A stretch of DNA of 64,000 bases from Acinetobacter sp. NCu2D-2 (lineage in GTDB: Bacteria > Pseudomonadota > Gammaproteobacteria > Pseudomonadales > Moraxellaceae). The notes under the pieces are model-generated. The model made no database searches. It was not told where the DNA came from and saw only the letters and a list, made by a program, of their open reading frames with translations. This document shows positions 1 to 9,077 of the stretch, piece after piece. The stretch is from the NCBI RefSeq assembly GCF_001647675.1, contig NZ_CP015594.1, forward strand, positions 2,674,314-2,738,313, given 5' to 3'. The translations under genes and the position numbers were made by a program. Positions within the stretch are counted from its first letter, which is position 1. Every line of letters begins with the position of its first letter.

Positions 1-747
1 AAAATACGTCTCTATCCCAGCATTAGTAATTCTTTTGTGTTCGGAAAATTCTTTGCCATTATCAAATGTCACACTATAAGCATGGCTCATTTGTAAACGA
101 TCTAATGCACAAGTAATCGTTTGAGAGGATGCTCTCGTTGGCCCTAAATGAACAATATGTACATACAGGCTCTTTCGATCAACGAGTGTCAATAAAGCAC
201 CTTTATGATGTTTACCAATCACCGTGTCACCTTCGAAATCTCCTAAACGTTGTCGTTGATCAATGACCTGGTCTCTGCAGTGAATACTTGTTTTATCAAT
301 GATTTGCCCCCTACGATCCGTGTTTTTGTAACCGCGTTTTCGATATTTCTTCTGATGCCTTAAGTGTAGATGGAGTTTACCTCCTTGTGATTTATCTTGA
401 TAAATGTACTGGTAAATCCACTCATGTGAAGGTACATCCAGCCAACCGCGTTGTGTTAAAGCACCTGAAATTTGTTCTGGTGACCAGTCCAAACCAATCA
501 AATAATCAATATAAGCGAAGGCAAATGCTGTCATTGATGATGAAGGACGGTACCGTCTTTGACTTGCAAATTTAGCTGCCTGTTGAGCTCTATATCCACG
601 TTGCCCAGTATTTCTTTTTATTTCACGGTAGATGGTTGATCGTGAACGTCCTAACTCCCGAGCAAGGGTAGCGATTGAACTTTTACTTTTCAAAGTAGCA
701 TAAATTTCGTATCTTTCATCTTGAGAAAGTTGGGTGTATTTCTTCAT
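1..747 (-). CDS. IS30-family transposase, partial (runs off left edge)
   Basis: An open frame of 249 codons starts at an ATG at 745-747 preceded by a GGAAAG ribosome site and stays open to base 1. The N-terminus (MKKYTQLSQDERYEIY) is followed by a helix-turn-helix with the IS30 pattern SIATLARELGRSRSTIYREI. Further on come GDFEGDTVIG and VTFDNGKEF, which match the first two acidic positions of the DDE catalytic core. The third acidic residue lies beyond the window. The enzyme would cut and join the IS ends. No frameshift is seen in the visible part. Confidence 0.85.
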   Translation of the reverse strand, partial: MKKYTQLSQDERYEIYATLKSKSSIATLARELGRSRSTIYREIKRNTGQRGYRAQQAAKFASQRRYRPSSSMTAFAFAYIDYLIGLDWSPEQISGALTQRGWLDVPSHEWIYQYIYQDKSQGGKLHLHLRHQKKYRKRGYKNTDRRGQIIDKTSIHCRDQVIDQRQRLGDFEGDTVIGKHHKGALLTLVDRKSLYVHIVHLGPTRASSQTITCALDRLQMSHAYSVTFDNGKEFSEHKRITNAGIETYF

Positions 748-849
748 TGTGTGCTTTCCAATTGCGAGTTGAAAAAGTCTAATGATTCTATGAATACACC
801 TAACTTTTTCAACTAACTACAAATGTGTTGCACTTGGGATTTGAATCTG
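1..849 (-). mobile_element. IS30-family insertion sequence, 5' part (cut by window edge)
   Basis: The transposase-start end of an IS30-family element lies here; the other end is outside the window. The outer end is read as about 826-849, where the minus strand reads AGATTCAAATCCC then AAGTGCAACA. This resembles the ends known for IS30 relatives, which finish in ...GCAACA. The exact boundary and the target duplication cannot be fixed because only one end is visible. Confidence 0.75.
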
Positions 850-902
850 CGAAATAATTAAAGAAAGCTCAAATCTATAAAATTTTCACTTACAAAAAAC
901 AA

Positions 903-931
903 CGGCTTAAAATCATTTTGACTTTAAGCCG
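903..931 (-). terminator. Terminator of the ssu operon
   Basis: The minus strand has a 9-bp stem CGGCTTAAA/TTTAAGCCG followed by GTTGTTTTTT, directly after ssuB. Confidence 0.7.
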
Positions 932-937
932 CATGTC

Positions 938-1747
938 TTAGGTTGCTAGAACAGCTTGTAAAACTTGTTGTTCAAGTTCTGCAAAGTCTGCATTTTTTTG
1001 ACGCGGACGTGCTAACTCAACTTTAAATTCTTTAGCGATATGACCTTTATCCAGCAAGATAATACGGTCAGCCAATTGAACAGCTTCACTTACATCATGG
1101 GTGACTAAGATCGCTGTAAAGCCTTGTTCTGTCCACAGTTTTTCAATTAAGTTCTGCATGTCCAAACGTGTTAACGCATCGAGTGCTCCCAATGGTTCGT
1201 CTAGCAGCAAAATACGTGGCTTATGCGATAAAGCACGTGCAAGTGCGGTACGTTGACGCTGACCACCTGACAGTTGCGATGGCCAAAGCCCTGCTTTTTC
1301 TTTTAAGCCGACTTTTTCCAGCATCTGTGAGGCTGCAGCATGTTGCTCTTCAGGTAAACCCAATTGCACATTTTGTTCGATACTACGCCATGGTAAAAGA
1401 CGTGGGTCTTGGAACATCACGCGAATATCATCAGCGGTAATGCCTTCACGGATATGGCGTGCTGACTTAAATTTAATTTCGCCGTAGCTTTGTTTTTCCA
1501 AATCGGCAATTAAACGGAGCAGTGTTGATTTACCACAACCACTGCGCCCGACAATCGCCAGAAACTCACCTGGCTGAATATGCAGATCTAAATCTTCAAG
1601 AACTTTAACTGAGCCATAAAATTTATGTAATTGCTCAATGATAATTTCTGCACCGATGACTGCATTAGGATTGATATCAGTGACAGAAGGGTTTGACGGG
1701 CTAAGCTCTTCTTCATTTGCATGACGGCCTAAACTTAAATCAGTCAT
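938..1747 (-). CDS. ssuB: Aliphatic sulfonate ABC transporter ATP-binding protein
   Basis: This 269-aa ATPase is the energy unit of the sulfonate importer. Walker [10 protein letters not shown] is at residues 67-75, the Q-loop at MFQDP (111-115), the signature LSGGQ at 159-163 and Walker B ILLLDE at 179-184. The H-loop is in LVTHDVSEA, a sequence typical of the nitrate/sulfonate/taurine subfamily. It has an AAGGAG ribosome site and is the last gene of an A-A-D-C-B operon, 20 bases after ssuC. Taurine or another organosulfonate is possible as substrate, but linkage to a SsuD-type monooxygenase favours alkanesulfonates. Confidence 0.9.
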   Translation of the reverse strand: MTDLSLGRHANEEELSPSNPSVTDINPNAVIGAEIIIEQLHKFYGSVKVLEDLDLHIQPGEFLAIVGRSGCGKSTLLRLIADLEKQSYGEIKFKSARHIREGITADDIRVMFQDPRLLPWRSIEQNVQLGLPEEQHAAASQMLEKVGLKEKAGLWPSQLSGGQRQRTALARALSHKPRILLLDEPLGALDALTRLDMQNLIEKLWTEQGFTAILVTHDVSEAVQLADRIILLDKGHIAKEFKVELARPRQKNADFAELEQQVLQAVLAT

Positions 1748-1767
1748 CTAGTACTCCTTAATTTCGA

Positions 1768-2583
1768 TTATTTTTGATAGCCAGCATGCCAACGAAGTAG
1801 GTAACGTTCTAGGCTTACCGCTAAAACATCTGCCAATTTACCGAGTAGGGCATAGAGCAAAATACCGACCAATACGACATCGGTTTGTAAAAATTCACGT
1901 GCATTCATGGTCATGTAACCAATACCAGACTGTGCTGAAATGGTTTCTGCCACAATTAAAAGTACCCACACTAAACCAAGTGAAAAACGTAAACCGACTA
2001 AAATTGACGGCATTGCACCAGGCAAAATAATTTCTTTATAGAGCTGCCAACGGGTAAGACCGTAGCTTTTACCCATTTCAATCAGTTGTGGATCGACAGA
2101 GCGGATGCCGTGATAGGTATTGATATAAATAGGGAAGAACACACCAATCGCGACCAAAAACAGTTTTGCGGATTCATCGATTCCGAACCACAAAATCACC
2201 AATGGGATTAAGGCTAGTGCAGGGATGTTTCGAATCATCTGTAAGGTGGTATCGAGCAAATTCGATGCGGTTTTTGATGAACCGTTAAGTAAGCCTAAAA
2301 TCAGACCTAATCCACCGCCGACCAATAAGCCGCTAATTGCACGACCTGCACTGACTTTGATATGCGTCCATAGCACACCTGAGACTAACAAATCCCAAAA
2401 CGCAATGGCGACCGCACTAGGTGCAGGCAAGATCCGACTTTCAAGCAAACCTGTACTGGATGCGATTTGCCATAGCAAAATTAAAGCAATTGGAACTAAC
2501 CAAGGCAGCAAACGCTGCCCAAGTTGTGTTCCACGTGAAACCTTGCGTTCAGCCAAAGTTTCAACTGAAACCACTTTTGACAT
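1768..2583 (-). CDS. ssuC: Aliphatic sulfonate ABC transporter permease
   Basis: This 271-aa inner-membrane permease has about six hydrophobic segments, the first near residues 27-47. The BPD_transp_1 coupling loop is visible as EMGKSYGLTRWQLYKEIILPGAMPS in shortened form (EMGKSYGLT...LPGAMPS). Its start codon overlaps the ssuD stop by one base (TAATG), which implies translational coupling. Together with SsuB it would form the channel that accepts sulfonates from the SsuA-like binding proteins encoded at the start of the operon. Confidence 0.9.
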   Translation of the reverse strand: MSKVVSVETLAERKVSRGTQLGQRLLPWLVPIALILLWQIASSTGLLESRILPAPSAVAIAFWDLLVSGVLWTHIKVSAGRAISGLLVGGGLGLILGLLNGSSKTASNLLDTTLQMIRNIPALALIPLVILWFGIDESAKLFLVAIGVFFPIYINTYHGIRSVDPQLIEMGKSYGLTRWQLYKEIILPGAMPSILVGLRFSLGLVWVLLIVAETISAQSGIGYMTMNAREFLQTDVVLVGILLYALLGKLADVLAVSLERYLLRWHAGYQK

Positions 2584-3758
2584 TAAGCTGGCTCCTGAAC
2601 TTTGTCAGCTTTTTTGTTTTCATCTGGTGTGTAGTTATTTGCCACGATTTCACCAAATGGACCTGTCAAATTCGGCTGAGTTAATTTTGCTTGTGTTTCA
2701 AGAGGTAGAAGTGGGAACACAAGTTCTGCAAAACGAATTGATTCTTCAAGATGTGGGTAGCCTGAGAAGATAAATGTGCTAATACCCAAATCAGCATACT
2801 CTTGAATGCGCGCTGCAACAGTTTCAGGATCGCCAACCAATGCTGTACCTGCACCACCGCGAACCAGACCGACACCTGCCCAAAGGTTAGGAGATACTTC
2901 AAGTTTGGTACGATCGCCATTATGTAATTCAGCCATACGACGTTGACCCACAGAATCCATCGATTTAAATTTCTTCTGTGCAGCAGCAATGGTTGCATCA
3001 TCGACATACTGAATCAGTTCATCGGCTGCTTTCCATGCTTCTTCATTGGTCTCACGTACAATCACGTGTAAACGAATACCGTAATTTAAAGTACGACCTT
3101 TGGCTTCAGCTTTTTTGCGTACCACTTCAATTTTTTCTTTTACAGCTGCAGGTGGTTCGCCCCAAGTCAGGTAGGTATCAACTTGATCTGTTGCAAGTTC
3201 AATGGCTTCTTCTGATGAACCACCGAACCATAGTGGTGGGTGGGGTTCTTGAACAGGTGGATAAAGCAATTTTGCATCGTCAACGCTTAAGCGTTCACCA
3301 CGGAAAGTGAAGCTTTCACCTGTATGTGAGCGTTTTAAAATTTCACGCCAAATGGTGGTGTATTCAGTTGCTGTTTTATAACGCGTGCTGTGATCTTCAT
3401 AAACACCGTCACCTTTTAACTCTTGTTCATCACCACCTGTTACGAGGTTGAGTAAAACACGACCACCAGATAGACGGTCAAATGTTGCAGCCATACGTGC
3501 AGCAAGTGCAGGTGTGGTCACGCCAGGGCGCAGCGCAACTAAGAATTTTAATTTTTTGGTTGCATCAATCAGGCTTGCTGCTGTTAACCAAGGATCTTCA
3601 CATGAACGGCCTGTTGGAATAAGTACACCTTCATAGCCAAGGTTATCTACCGCAACAGCAATTTGCTTCATATATGCGTGGTCAACGATACGAGCGCCTT
3701 TGCTCGTACCTAAGTAACGACTGTCACCATGTGTTGGGATAAACCAAAAAATTTTCAT
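2583..3758 (-). CDS. ssuD: FMNH2-dependent alkanesulfonate monooxygenase
   Basis: This 391-aa flavin-dependent two-component monooxygenase cleaves the C-S bond of alkanesulfonates to give an aldehyde and sulfite, which feeds cysteine synthesis. The luciferase-like fold is recognisable from the N-terminus [17 protein letters not shown], the GRSCEDPW segment and [23 protein letters not shown] near the C-terminus (written here as the pieces [11 protein letters not shown] and [11 protein letters not shown]). The length is close to the 381 aa of E. coli SsuD. The enzyme needs reduced FMN from a partner reductase. No ssuE reductase lies next to it in this window. Confidence 0.93.
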   Translation of the reverse strand: MKIFWFIPTHGDSRYLGTSKGARIVDHAYMKQIAVAVDNLGYEGVLIPTGRSCEDPWLTAASLIDATKKLKFLVALRPGVTTPALAARMAATFDRLSGGRVLLNLVTGGDEQELKGDGVYEDHSTRYKTATEYTTIWREILKRSHTGESFTFRGERLSVDDAKLLYPPVQEPHPPLWFGGSSEEAIELATDQVDTYLTWGEPPAAVKEKIEVVRKKAEAKGRTLNYGIRLHVIVRETNEEAWKAADELIQYVDDATIAAAQKKFKSMDSVGQRRMAELHNGDRTKLEVSPNLWAGVGLVRGGAGTALVGDPETVAARIQEYADLGISTFIFSGYPHLEESIRFAELVFPLLPLETQAKLTQPNLTGPFGEIVANNYTPDENKKADKVQEPA

Positions 3759-3794
3759 GTGATGTTCCTTTAGTTAAAAGATATAGCTCGGTTA

Positions 3795-4781
3795 TCAATT
3801 TGACGCAGGGGCCACCCAAACAATTGGTTGGATGTTAATTTTCTTTGGAATCAGGCCTAAAGTTTGGAAACTATCGGCAATATTCTGTTGGGCTTGAATC
3901 TGTTTGTCGGTTAAAGACAGAATTGGAGAAGGCTTTAAGCGACGGTCAAATGCCAGTTGGGCAATATCAGCATCAAGCCCCGTATTTTTTTGATAGATCT
4001 CAAGCGCGACGCTTTGATTCTTCAGAATCCACTCATCTGAATCATTGAGTGCTTTCAAGAATTTGCTTGGTGCTTGTGGATGAGCAGCAATAAATTTTGG
4101 ATTAGCAATGTAGAACGAGTAAGTCTCATCAAAGTCACCAGTTTTCGTGACCACACGTGCTTGACCGTGTTTTTCAGCAGCAGCTAGGAATGGATCCCAA
4201 ATTGCCCAAGCATCGACAGATTTTTTGTCAAAGGCTGCACGCGCATCGGCAGGAGGTAAGAAGATCGGTTGAATATCTTGCCAAGTCAGTCCTGCACGCT
4301 GTAGCACCTTAGATAAAAACTCATGTGCATTAGAGCCTTTTTGTAAAGCAATGCGCTTACCTTTTAAGTCTTCCAATTTTTGAATCGTACTGTCTTTGGA
4401 AACGACAAGTGCAAGACTGTGAGCAGGTGATACTTCATAGCCGATGTACGTCAGATCTTTATCGGCAGCTTGTGCGAAGATGGGTGGTGTGTTGCCGACA
4501 TAACCCAAGTCCACTGCACCAATTGCTAAAGCTTCCAGCATTTGAGGGCCAGCAGGGAATTCTTTCCATTCAATATTGGCATTTGGAAATTGCTGGTTAA
4601 TCAGTTTTTCGTCGCGCGAAACCAACAGGTTTAACGCAGATTTTTGAAAACCAATGACAACGTTTTTGACTTCATCGGTTGTCGCTGCGCTTTCTTGTTT
4701 TTGTTCTTGCTTTTGGCAGGCACTAAGAGTGAGTCCTAATGCTGTAATACCAATCAATGAAAGTGTTTTAAGCGTTGTCAT
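3795..4781 (-). CDS. ssuA: SsuA-like sulfonate-binding lipoprotein (paralogue 2)
   Basis: This 328-aa substrate-binding protein belongs to the sulfonate/nitrate/taurine family. The N-terminus MTTLKTLSLIGITALGLTLS then AC is a lipoprotein signal, so it is probably anchored in a membrane facing the periplasm. Family patterns include VVIGFQKSA near the start, VDLGYVGNTPPIFAQAA and LKGKRIALQKGSNAHEFL. It lies between the other ssuA-like gene (14 bases upstream) and ssuD. Two adjacent binding proteins for one permease suggests different substrate ranges, but this is inference. Confidence 0.88.
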   Translation of the reverse strand: MTTLKTLSLIGITALGLTLSACQKQEQKQESAATTDEVKNVVIGFQKSALNLLVSRDEKLINQQFPNANIEWKEFPAGPQMLEALAIGAVDLGYVGNTPPIFAQAADKDLTYIGYEVSPAHSLALVVSKDSTIQKLEDLKGKRIALQKGSNAHEFLSKVLQRAGLTWQDIQPIFLPPADARAAFDKKSVDAWAIWDPFLAAAEKHGQARVVTKTGDFDETYSFYIANPKFIAAHPQAPSKFLKALNDSDEWILKNQSVALEIYQKNTGLDADIAQLAFDRRLKPSPILSLTDKQIQAQQNIADSFQTLGLIPKKINIQPIVWVAPASN

Positions 4782-4795
4782 GGTTCTACCTATTT

Positions 4796-5752
4796 TTATT
4801 TAATAATGGCAGCTTCAATGTTCAGCTTTTGCGGAATCAATTGCTGGCCATAGAAAGCATCTGCGACGAGTTGTTGTTTTTGTACGATGTCACCGGTCAA
4901 TGGTTTTACCCCAAAGCCCATGCGTGAAATCGATGTTTTTAAGACGTTGAAATCTAAGCCTGTTGGTTTCTGTAGTAATTTGGCTGCTTCATCTTGGTTT
5001 TGAGCGACCCATTCAGTGGTAAGGTTCAGCTCATTGACTACAGCCTTAATCACTTGTGGGTTGCTTTCTGCAAACTTACGATCTGCCAAATAGAACTGAA
5101 GGTTATTTACCAAGTTTTCGCCTGTGGCGATGACACGTGCACCAATTTGATGTTCAGCAGCTGCGAAGAATGGATCCCAAATCACCCATGCATCGACTGC
5201 ACCACGTTCAAATGCCGCACGTGCATCAGATGGTGGCAAATAAATCACTTCAATGTCTGAAAGTTTGAGGTTATTGGCTTCAAGGACTTTAAGCAGCAAG
5301 TAATGCACATTAGAGCCTTTATTGAGTGCAACACGCTTGCCTTTTAAATCTGCGACAGATTGAATTTTTGAATCTTTTTGTACGATCAGCGCTTCGGCTT
5401 TAGGTGCTTCAGGTTGGTTCGCCACATAGACAAGATTTGAGTTTGCAGCTTGAGCAAAGATTGGTGGAGCTTCACCAGACTCACCGAAAGACACGCTACC
5501 AACATTTAAGCCTTCAAGTAATTGAGGACCTGCTGGAAACTCAACCCATTTCACATTCACATTTTGTGCTTTGAGTGCAGTTTCCAAAGTGCCACGTTCT
5601 TTTAGAATAGGTAGCACGCCGTATTTTTGGAAACCAATATTTAAGGTAATGTTTTCTTCTTTTTTCGCGCAGCCAGTAAGTATCATGACGCCAGCAATCG
5701 CAGAAGTTAATACCGCCGTTTTTGCTAAAAATTTAAGTTGAGATTGGCGCAT
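4796..5752 (-). CDS. ssuA: SsuA-like sulfonate-binding lipoprotein (paralogue 1, first gene of operon)
   Basis: This 318-aa binding protein has a lipoprotein-type leader ending in LTGC. It shares with its neighbour the blocks NIGFQKYG, EFPAGPQLLEGL, APPIFAQAA, LKGKRVALNKGSNVHYLL, LPPSDARAAFE and VDAWVIWDPFFAAAE. The start ATG has a strong AGGAG site. It is the promoter-proximal gene of the ssu operon. The extensive similarity to the next gene points to an old tandem duplication followed by divergence, because the two are clearly similar but not near-identical. Confidence 0.88.
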   Translation of the reverse strand: MRQSQLKFLAKTAVLTSAIAGVMILTGCAKKEENITLNIGFQKYGVLPILKERGTLETALKAQNVNVKWVEFPAGPQLLEGLNVGSVSFGESGEAPPIFAQAANSNLVYVANQPEAPKAEALIVQKDSKIQSVADLKGKRVALNKGSNVHYLLLKVLEANNLKLSDIEVIYLPPSDARAAFERGAVDAWVIWDPFFAAAEHQIGARVIATGENLVNNLQFYLADRKFAESNPQVIKAVVNELNLTTEWVAQNQDEAAKLLQKPTGLDFNVLKTSISRMGFGVKPLTGDIVQKQQLVADAFYGQQLIPQKLNIEAAIIK

Positions 5753-6148
5753 GAATCGAAACTCCTGACTAAATCCGAAAGGGACGAAATGTATTAAGTG
5801 AGGACTAAACTAATCGATTAGGCTTTTCATAAAAAATAACAATTCAGGAATTTCTAATGAGAAAATCAGATAAATAAAATTGTGCAAAAGATATACATAA
5901 ATCAGAAAAAGAAAGGAAAGATATAAGTAGATTTATTTTTATTAAGTTTATGAATTTTAAATATAATTTATAATATTAAGTCGAGAGATAAGGTTATCTT
6001 TAAATATGAAAAGAAGGTGATTTGCAATATACGGCAGAAATTCATAACGATATATATAAATATGCTAAATCATCGTTTAAAAAATATTCACCAGCCTTTA
6101 TAAATTGCCAATATATTTTCGAATCAAAATGAAATAAAAACAATAAAA
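5753..6148. other. AT-rich gene-free region upstream of the ssu operon
   Basis: About 400 bases between the ssu operon and the argA terminator hold no credible gene on either strand. The stretch 5870-6110 is very AT-rich. The only notable site is the CTAATCGATTAG palindrome nearest ssuA. The ssu promoter should lie here, but no convincing -35/-10 pair can be named. Confidence 0.6.
5810..5821. promoter_or_regulatory. Palindrome upstream of the ssu operon
   Basis: A perfect 12-bp palindrome, CTAATCGATTAG, lies about 60 bp before the first ssu start codon. The position suits an operator, but there is a single copy and no matched regulator, so this is weak. Confidence 0.25.
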
Positions 6149-6178
6149 AAGCCGAACCAAACGTATTTGATTCAGCTT
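6149..6178 (-). terminator. argA terminator
   Basis: On the minus strand AAGCTGAATCAAA pairs with TTTGGTTCGGCTT (two G-U pairs, 4-nt loop) and is followed by TTTTATTG. Confidence 0.75.
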
Positions 6179-6200
6179 AATTTGAACATAGAAAAATGAT

Positions 6201-7547
6201 TTAAAGCATTTTTTTACACACTAAAGAATTCCGCTGATAGTTATACAGTTCTTGTCGTGCATTGGGTAGATCATCGACTGAGACTTGTTCAAAACCATGT
6301 TCAATGAACCAGTGTGCAGTACGTGTGGTGAGAATAAATAACTGTTCAAAATTAAGACTGCGTGCTTTTTCTTCTAGGTAGTGCAGAATTTGACTACCAC
6401 GGTTCGACTTACGATAACTTGGATGTACGGCAACACAAGCAATTTCTGCAGAGCGTAATTCATCCTCTGTGGTTGGAATTGGATAAAGCGCGGCACAAGC
6501 CAAAATCATCCCATCACGTTCAATCACAGCAAATTGTTCAATTTCACTTTCCAAACGTTCCCGTGAGCGATAAACCAAAATCCCTTGTTCTTCTAACGGT
6601 CGTAATAAGCTAATCAGTCCGCCGACGTCGTGAATATTGGCCATACGTACTTCTTCATAGTGAGCATCAGTGACCATAGTGCCGCAACCATCACGGGTGA
6701 AGAGTTCTTCAACTAGGGCTCCGTCATGGGTATAAGAGAGTAAATGTACCCGGTTCACGCCATTCATCGATGCAGTTTGCGCTGCACGTAAAGACATCAT
6801 CCATTGCGGATGGGTGTTTTGATATTGCTGAATATAAGGATCAAGCTGCTCAGAACTAATTTCACGTAATAATTCGTTGTTAGGATTTAAAATCTCAGCC
6901 TGCTCACCTAGGAAAATTAATTTGTCGGCTTTAATCGAGATCGCAGTTTTGGTCGCAACTTCTTCGGTTAATAAATTAAACACTTCACCGGTAGTGGAGT
7001 AACCACTTGGGCCAAGCAGAACAATATTGTGGTTATCTAAATGGCGTTGAATGGCATCGGTATCGACACTACGCACTTCACCTGTGAGCTGAAAATCCAC
7101 ACCATCTCGTATGCCATAGGGTTTTGCGGTAATAAAGTTTCCTGAAACCACATCAATTCGTGCGCCGTACATGGGTGAGTTAGCAAGACCCATCGAAAGC
7201 TGTGCTTCAATTTGCAAACGAATTGCACCGACTGCGCTCATGACACTGTTTAAAGATTCACGTGTCGTTACCCGAATATCTTCATGGAAAGGGGTCTGGA
7301 TCTGACTTTTTTCCAGTTGGGCATTAATTTGTGGTCTTGCCCCGTGAACTAAAATCAGTCGAATGCCTAAAGAATGCAGGAGGGCAATATCGTGAATAAT
7401 ATGTTGGAAATTTTGATGCTCGACCGCTTCACCATCAAACATGATGACAAAGGTTTTATTGCGGTGTGCATTGATATAGGGTGCAGAATGCCGAAACCAA
7501 TGCACATATTGTAGTGTTGTGCTATGAGATTGTTCAGCTGAATTCAT
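6201..7547 (-). CDS. argA: N-acetylglutamate synthase
   Basis: This 448-aa protein makes N-acetylglutamate from glutamate and acetyl-CoA, the first step of arginine synthesis. The N-terminal two thirds is an amino-acid-kinase fold that in this family binds the feedback inhibitor arginine (GIRLILVHGARPQINAQL, LLGPSGYSTTGEVFNL). The C-terminal GNAT domain carries the acetyl-CoA loop region CVAVHPSYRKSNRGSQILH. The length matches classical ArgA (about 440 aa). It stands alone between two terminators, so it is monocistronic. Confidence 0.95.
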   Translation of the reverse strand: MNSAEQSHSTTLQYVHWFRHSAPYINAHRNKTFVIMFDGEAVEHQNFQHIIHDIALLHSLGIRLILVHGARPQINAQLEKSQIQTPFHEDIRVTTRESLNSVMSAVGAIRLQIEAQLSMGLANSPMYGARIDVVSGNFITAKPYGIRDGVDFQLTGEVRSVDTDAIQRHLDNHNIVLLGPSGYSTTGEVFNLLTEEVATKTAISIKADKLIFLGEQAEILNPNNELLREISSEQLDPYIQQYQNTHPQWMMSLRAAQTASMNGVNRVHLLSYTHDGALVEELFTRDGCGTMVTDAHYEEVRMANIHDVGGLISLLRPLEEQGILVYRSRERLESEIEQFAVIERDGMILACAALYPIPTTEDELRSAEIACVAVHPSYRKSNRGSQILHYLEEKARSLNFEQLFILTTRTAHWFIEHGFEQVSVDDLPNARQELYNYQRNSLVCKKML

Positions 7548-7631
7548 GCTTTAACCTATTTTATAAAGAATGTATCTATAGCTTTTGATTCTAATGTAAA
7601 AATCTTGAAGTGGAAGCCTACACACAAAAAA

Positions 7632-7655
7632 ACACCTGAAACAATGTTCAGGTGT
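7632..7655 (-). terminator. Terminator of the first RcnB-like gene
   Basis: Minus-strand stem ACACCTGAA/TTCAGGTGT followed by a run of seven or more T. Confidence 0.8.
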
Positions 7656-7679
7656 CTTATGGCTTGTATCAAAAATAAC

Positions 7680-8063
7680 TTAGTTGATGATACGGATAAT
7701 TCGGTTAGTACGCTCATTGACTAAGACATAGTCGCCATTGACTTTATACCATTGTTGGTAGCGACCTGTATTAGGTAAACGACGTGCATCACGATCACTG
7801 ACTTTATAACCACGAGAATCATATTGGCGAGGGAAAGTTTGACCTACACGCCAGTCACGACTTGGATTGACAGCACGATTATTAAAACGTTTGTTATCGC
7901 GTTGATCATTCCATTTTTGCACTTTTTTATGATCTAAATGTGCTGGTGGATGTTTTGGTGCGAAACGTGGATCATGTTGAGGTGCTGCCATTGCAGAAGT
8001 TGCAACCAAAGCACTCATCGATAAAGCGATTGTTGTAAACAATGTTTTCATAGCTGTTTTCAT
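7680..8063 (-). CDS. RcnB-family periplasmic protein (copy 1)
   Basis: This 127-aa protein has a Sec signal peptide (MKTAMKTLFTTIALSMSALV, cleavage near AMA-AP) and a basic, charged mature part. The C-terminal pattern W-RVGQTFP-Y-SRGYKVSD...QWYKVNGDYVLVNERTNRIIRI is the RcnB (PF11776-type) signature. In E. coli RcnB affects nickel/cobalt homeostasis, but the many paralogues in Acinetobacter have no proven role. The ATG at 8063 is chosen because TAGGTGA precedes it; a GTG three codons upstream overlaps that site. It has its own terminator. A second copy lies just upstream. Confidence 0.8.
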   Translation of the reverse strand: MKTAMKTLFTTIALSMSALVATSAMAAPQHDPRFAPKHPPAHLDHKKVQKWNDQRDNKRFNNRAVNPSRDWRVGQTFPRQYDSRGYKVSDRDARRLPNTGRYQQWYKVNGDYVLVNERTNRIIRIIN

Positions 8064-8205
8064 GGCATTCACCTACGAGATTCATATTCAGATTCGATAG
8101 GTTTAAATTAGCCAAAGACTGCCGAGAAAGCGTGAGCAGAGTAGAGTGAAATTGTTAAATCTATGGAGAAATTGCAGAGATTGTAATTCTAAGTTTTATG
8201 GCAAT

Positions 8206-8234
8206 AAAAAAGCTTCTAAGTCTAGGAGCTTTTT
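8206..8234. terminator. Terminator of the second RcnB-like gene
   Basis: AAAAAGCTTCTA pairs with TAGGAGCTTTTT, giving a bidirectional hairpin with T-runs on both strands, just after the minus-strand gene. Confidence 0.75.
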
Positions 8235-8249
8235 CGTATAGAGGATCAA

Positions 8250-8612
8250 TCAATTATTCTGAATTCGTAGAATATTATTGTTGTTTGAGTCAACTAAGAT
8301 GTAGTCATTGTTGACCTTGTACCATTGTTGGTTACGATTTGGGCGTGGAAGATTATTTTCTTTAAAGCCAACTTTATAACCACTGCTACGATAATGCTGA
8401 GGCATTACATAACCGGGCTGCCATTTAAACTGTTGCAGACGTTGAACACCACGTTCTTCACGCACACTGCGGCGTTTGTCCGAGTCACGATAATCACGTG
8501 CTTTTTTATGAGCTTGCTCAGCGTGTTCATCAAAATGAGGCGCAGCTGTTGCAATATTCGTCATCACTAGCGAACTAAGCGACATTACCAACACCACTAA
8601 AGCCTTTTTCAT
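8250..8612 (-). CDS. RcnB-family periplasmic protein (copy 2)
   Basis: This 120-aa paralogue of the neighbouring gene has a signal peptide (MKKALVVLVMSLSSLVMTN, cleavage near ATA-AP), a charged middle and the same C-terminal block W-PGYVMPQHYRSSGYKV...QWYKVNNDYILVDSNNNNILRI. A GAGGG ribosome site precedes the ATG. The two copies are similar in layout but clearly diverged. Each has its own terminator, so they are probably expressed separately. The function is unknown beyond a likely envelope location. Confidence 0.78.
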   Translation of the reverse strand: MKKALVVLVMSLSSLVMTNIATAAPHFDEHAEQAHKKARDYRDSDKRRSVREERGVQRLQQFKWQPGYVMPQHYRSSGYKVGFKENNLPRPNRNQQWYKVNNDYILVDSNNNNILRIQNN

Positions 8613-8704
8613 TTTGAACCCTCATTCAATTGTTCAATCTTTTACAATGCTCACTTTACGCAATAATTGCAGAGAAACTGTGAAGATCGAACACGAGTTT
8701 TTTT

Positions 8705-8743
8705 AAAAATGTGGAAGCATGACGATTATGCCATGATTCCACA
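8705..8743 (-). terminator. Terminator after the 51-aa small gene
   Basis: A 12-bp stem, TGTGGAATCATG/CATGCTTCCACA (one mismatch), on the minus strand is followed by TTTTTA. It supports the small upstream ORF as a real transcription unit. A T-run also follows on the plus strand. Confidence 0.6.
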
Positions 8744-8805
8744 GGATTTTTGAATGTTCAAGACGATTGGCTTAGGGATCAAAGTTAATCACCTAGACAG
8801 TTTAT

Positions 8806-8961
8806 TTAGTTCCAATGTTCGGTTAATGCCTGTAATGAATCAAGGGCATTAAGCACCTTTTCTGCAGTCAAGGCATCATCCAAAGCAGGGATTAAACTTG
8901 AAGGAAGCTGTAAACGTTCAATACGACGAATCGTTTCTAATTTACGAACTGGATCAGTCAT
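8806..8961 (-). CDS. Small hypothetical protein, 51 aa
   Basis: This short frame encodes MTDPVRKLETIRRIERLQLP and then a mostly helical, acidic remainder ending TEHWN. It has a good AAGGAG ribosome site seven bases before the ATG and is followed by a plausible terminator. There is no signal peptide, membrane segment or recognised domain. The periodic Leu/Ile pattern suggests two short amphipathic helices. I do not recognise the family. Support comes from gene architecture, not homology. Confidence 0.6.
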   Translation of the reverse strand: MTDPVRKLETIRRIERLQLPSSLIPALDDALTAEKVLNALDSLQALTEHWN

Positions 8962-9009
8962 GCTGTGCTCCTTGCAGTGATTTTTTCAATGCGCTAAGCA
9001 TAGGCTCAT

Positions 9010-9029
9010 CGGTTTTATTTATAAAACCG
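9010..9029. repeat. Perfect hairpin upstream of the 51-aa gene
   Basis: CGGTTTTA pairs with TAAAACCG around a 4-nt loop, about 50 bp upstream of the small gene. There is no T-run, so an operator or leader hairpin is more likely than a terminator. Confidence 0.35.
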
Positions 9030-9077
9030 AATATTTTCATATTAAAGATATAAAAAACCGATTATCAGTTTTAATAA

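Noticed and set aside
387..575. Plus-strand 62-aa frame inside the IS30 region
   Set aside because: It lies antisense to a well-supported IS30 transposase and has no ribosome site or protein-like composition.
2225..2773. 182-aa plus-strand frame across ssuC/ssuD
   Set aside because: Antisense shadow of two strongly supported genes.
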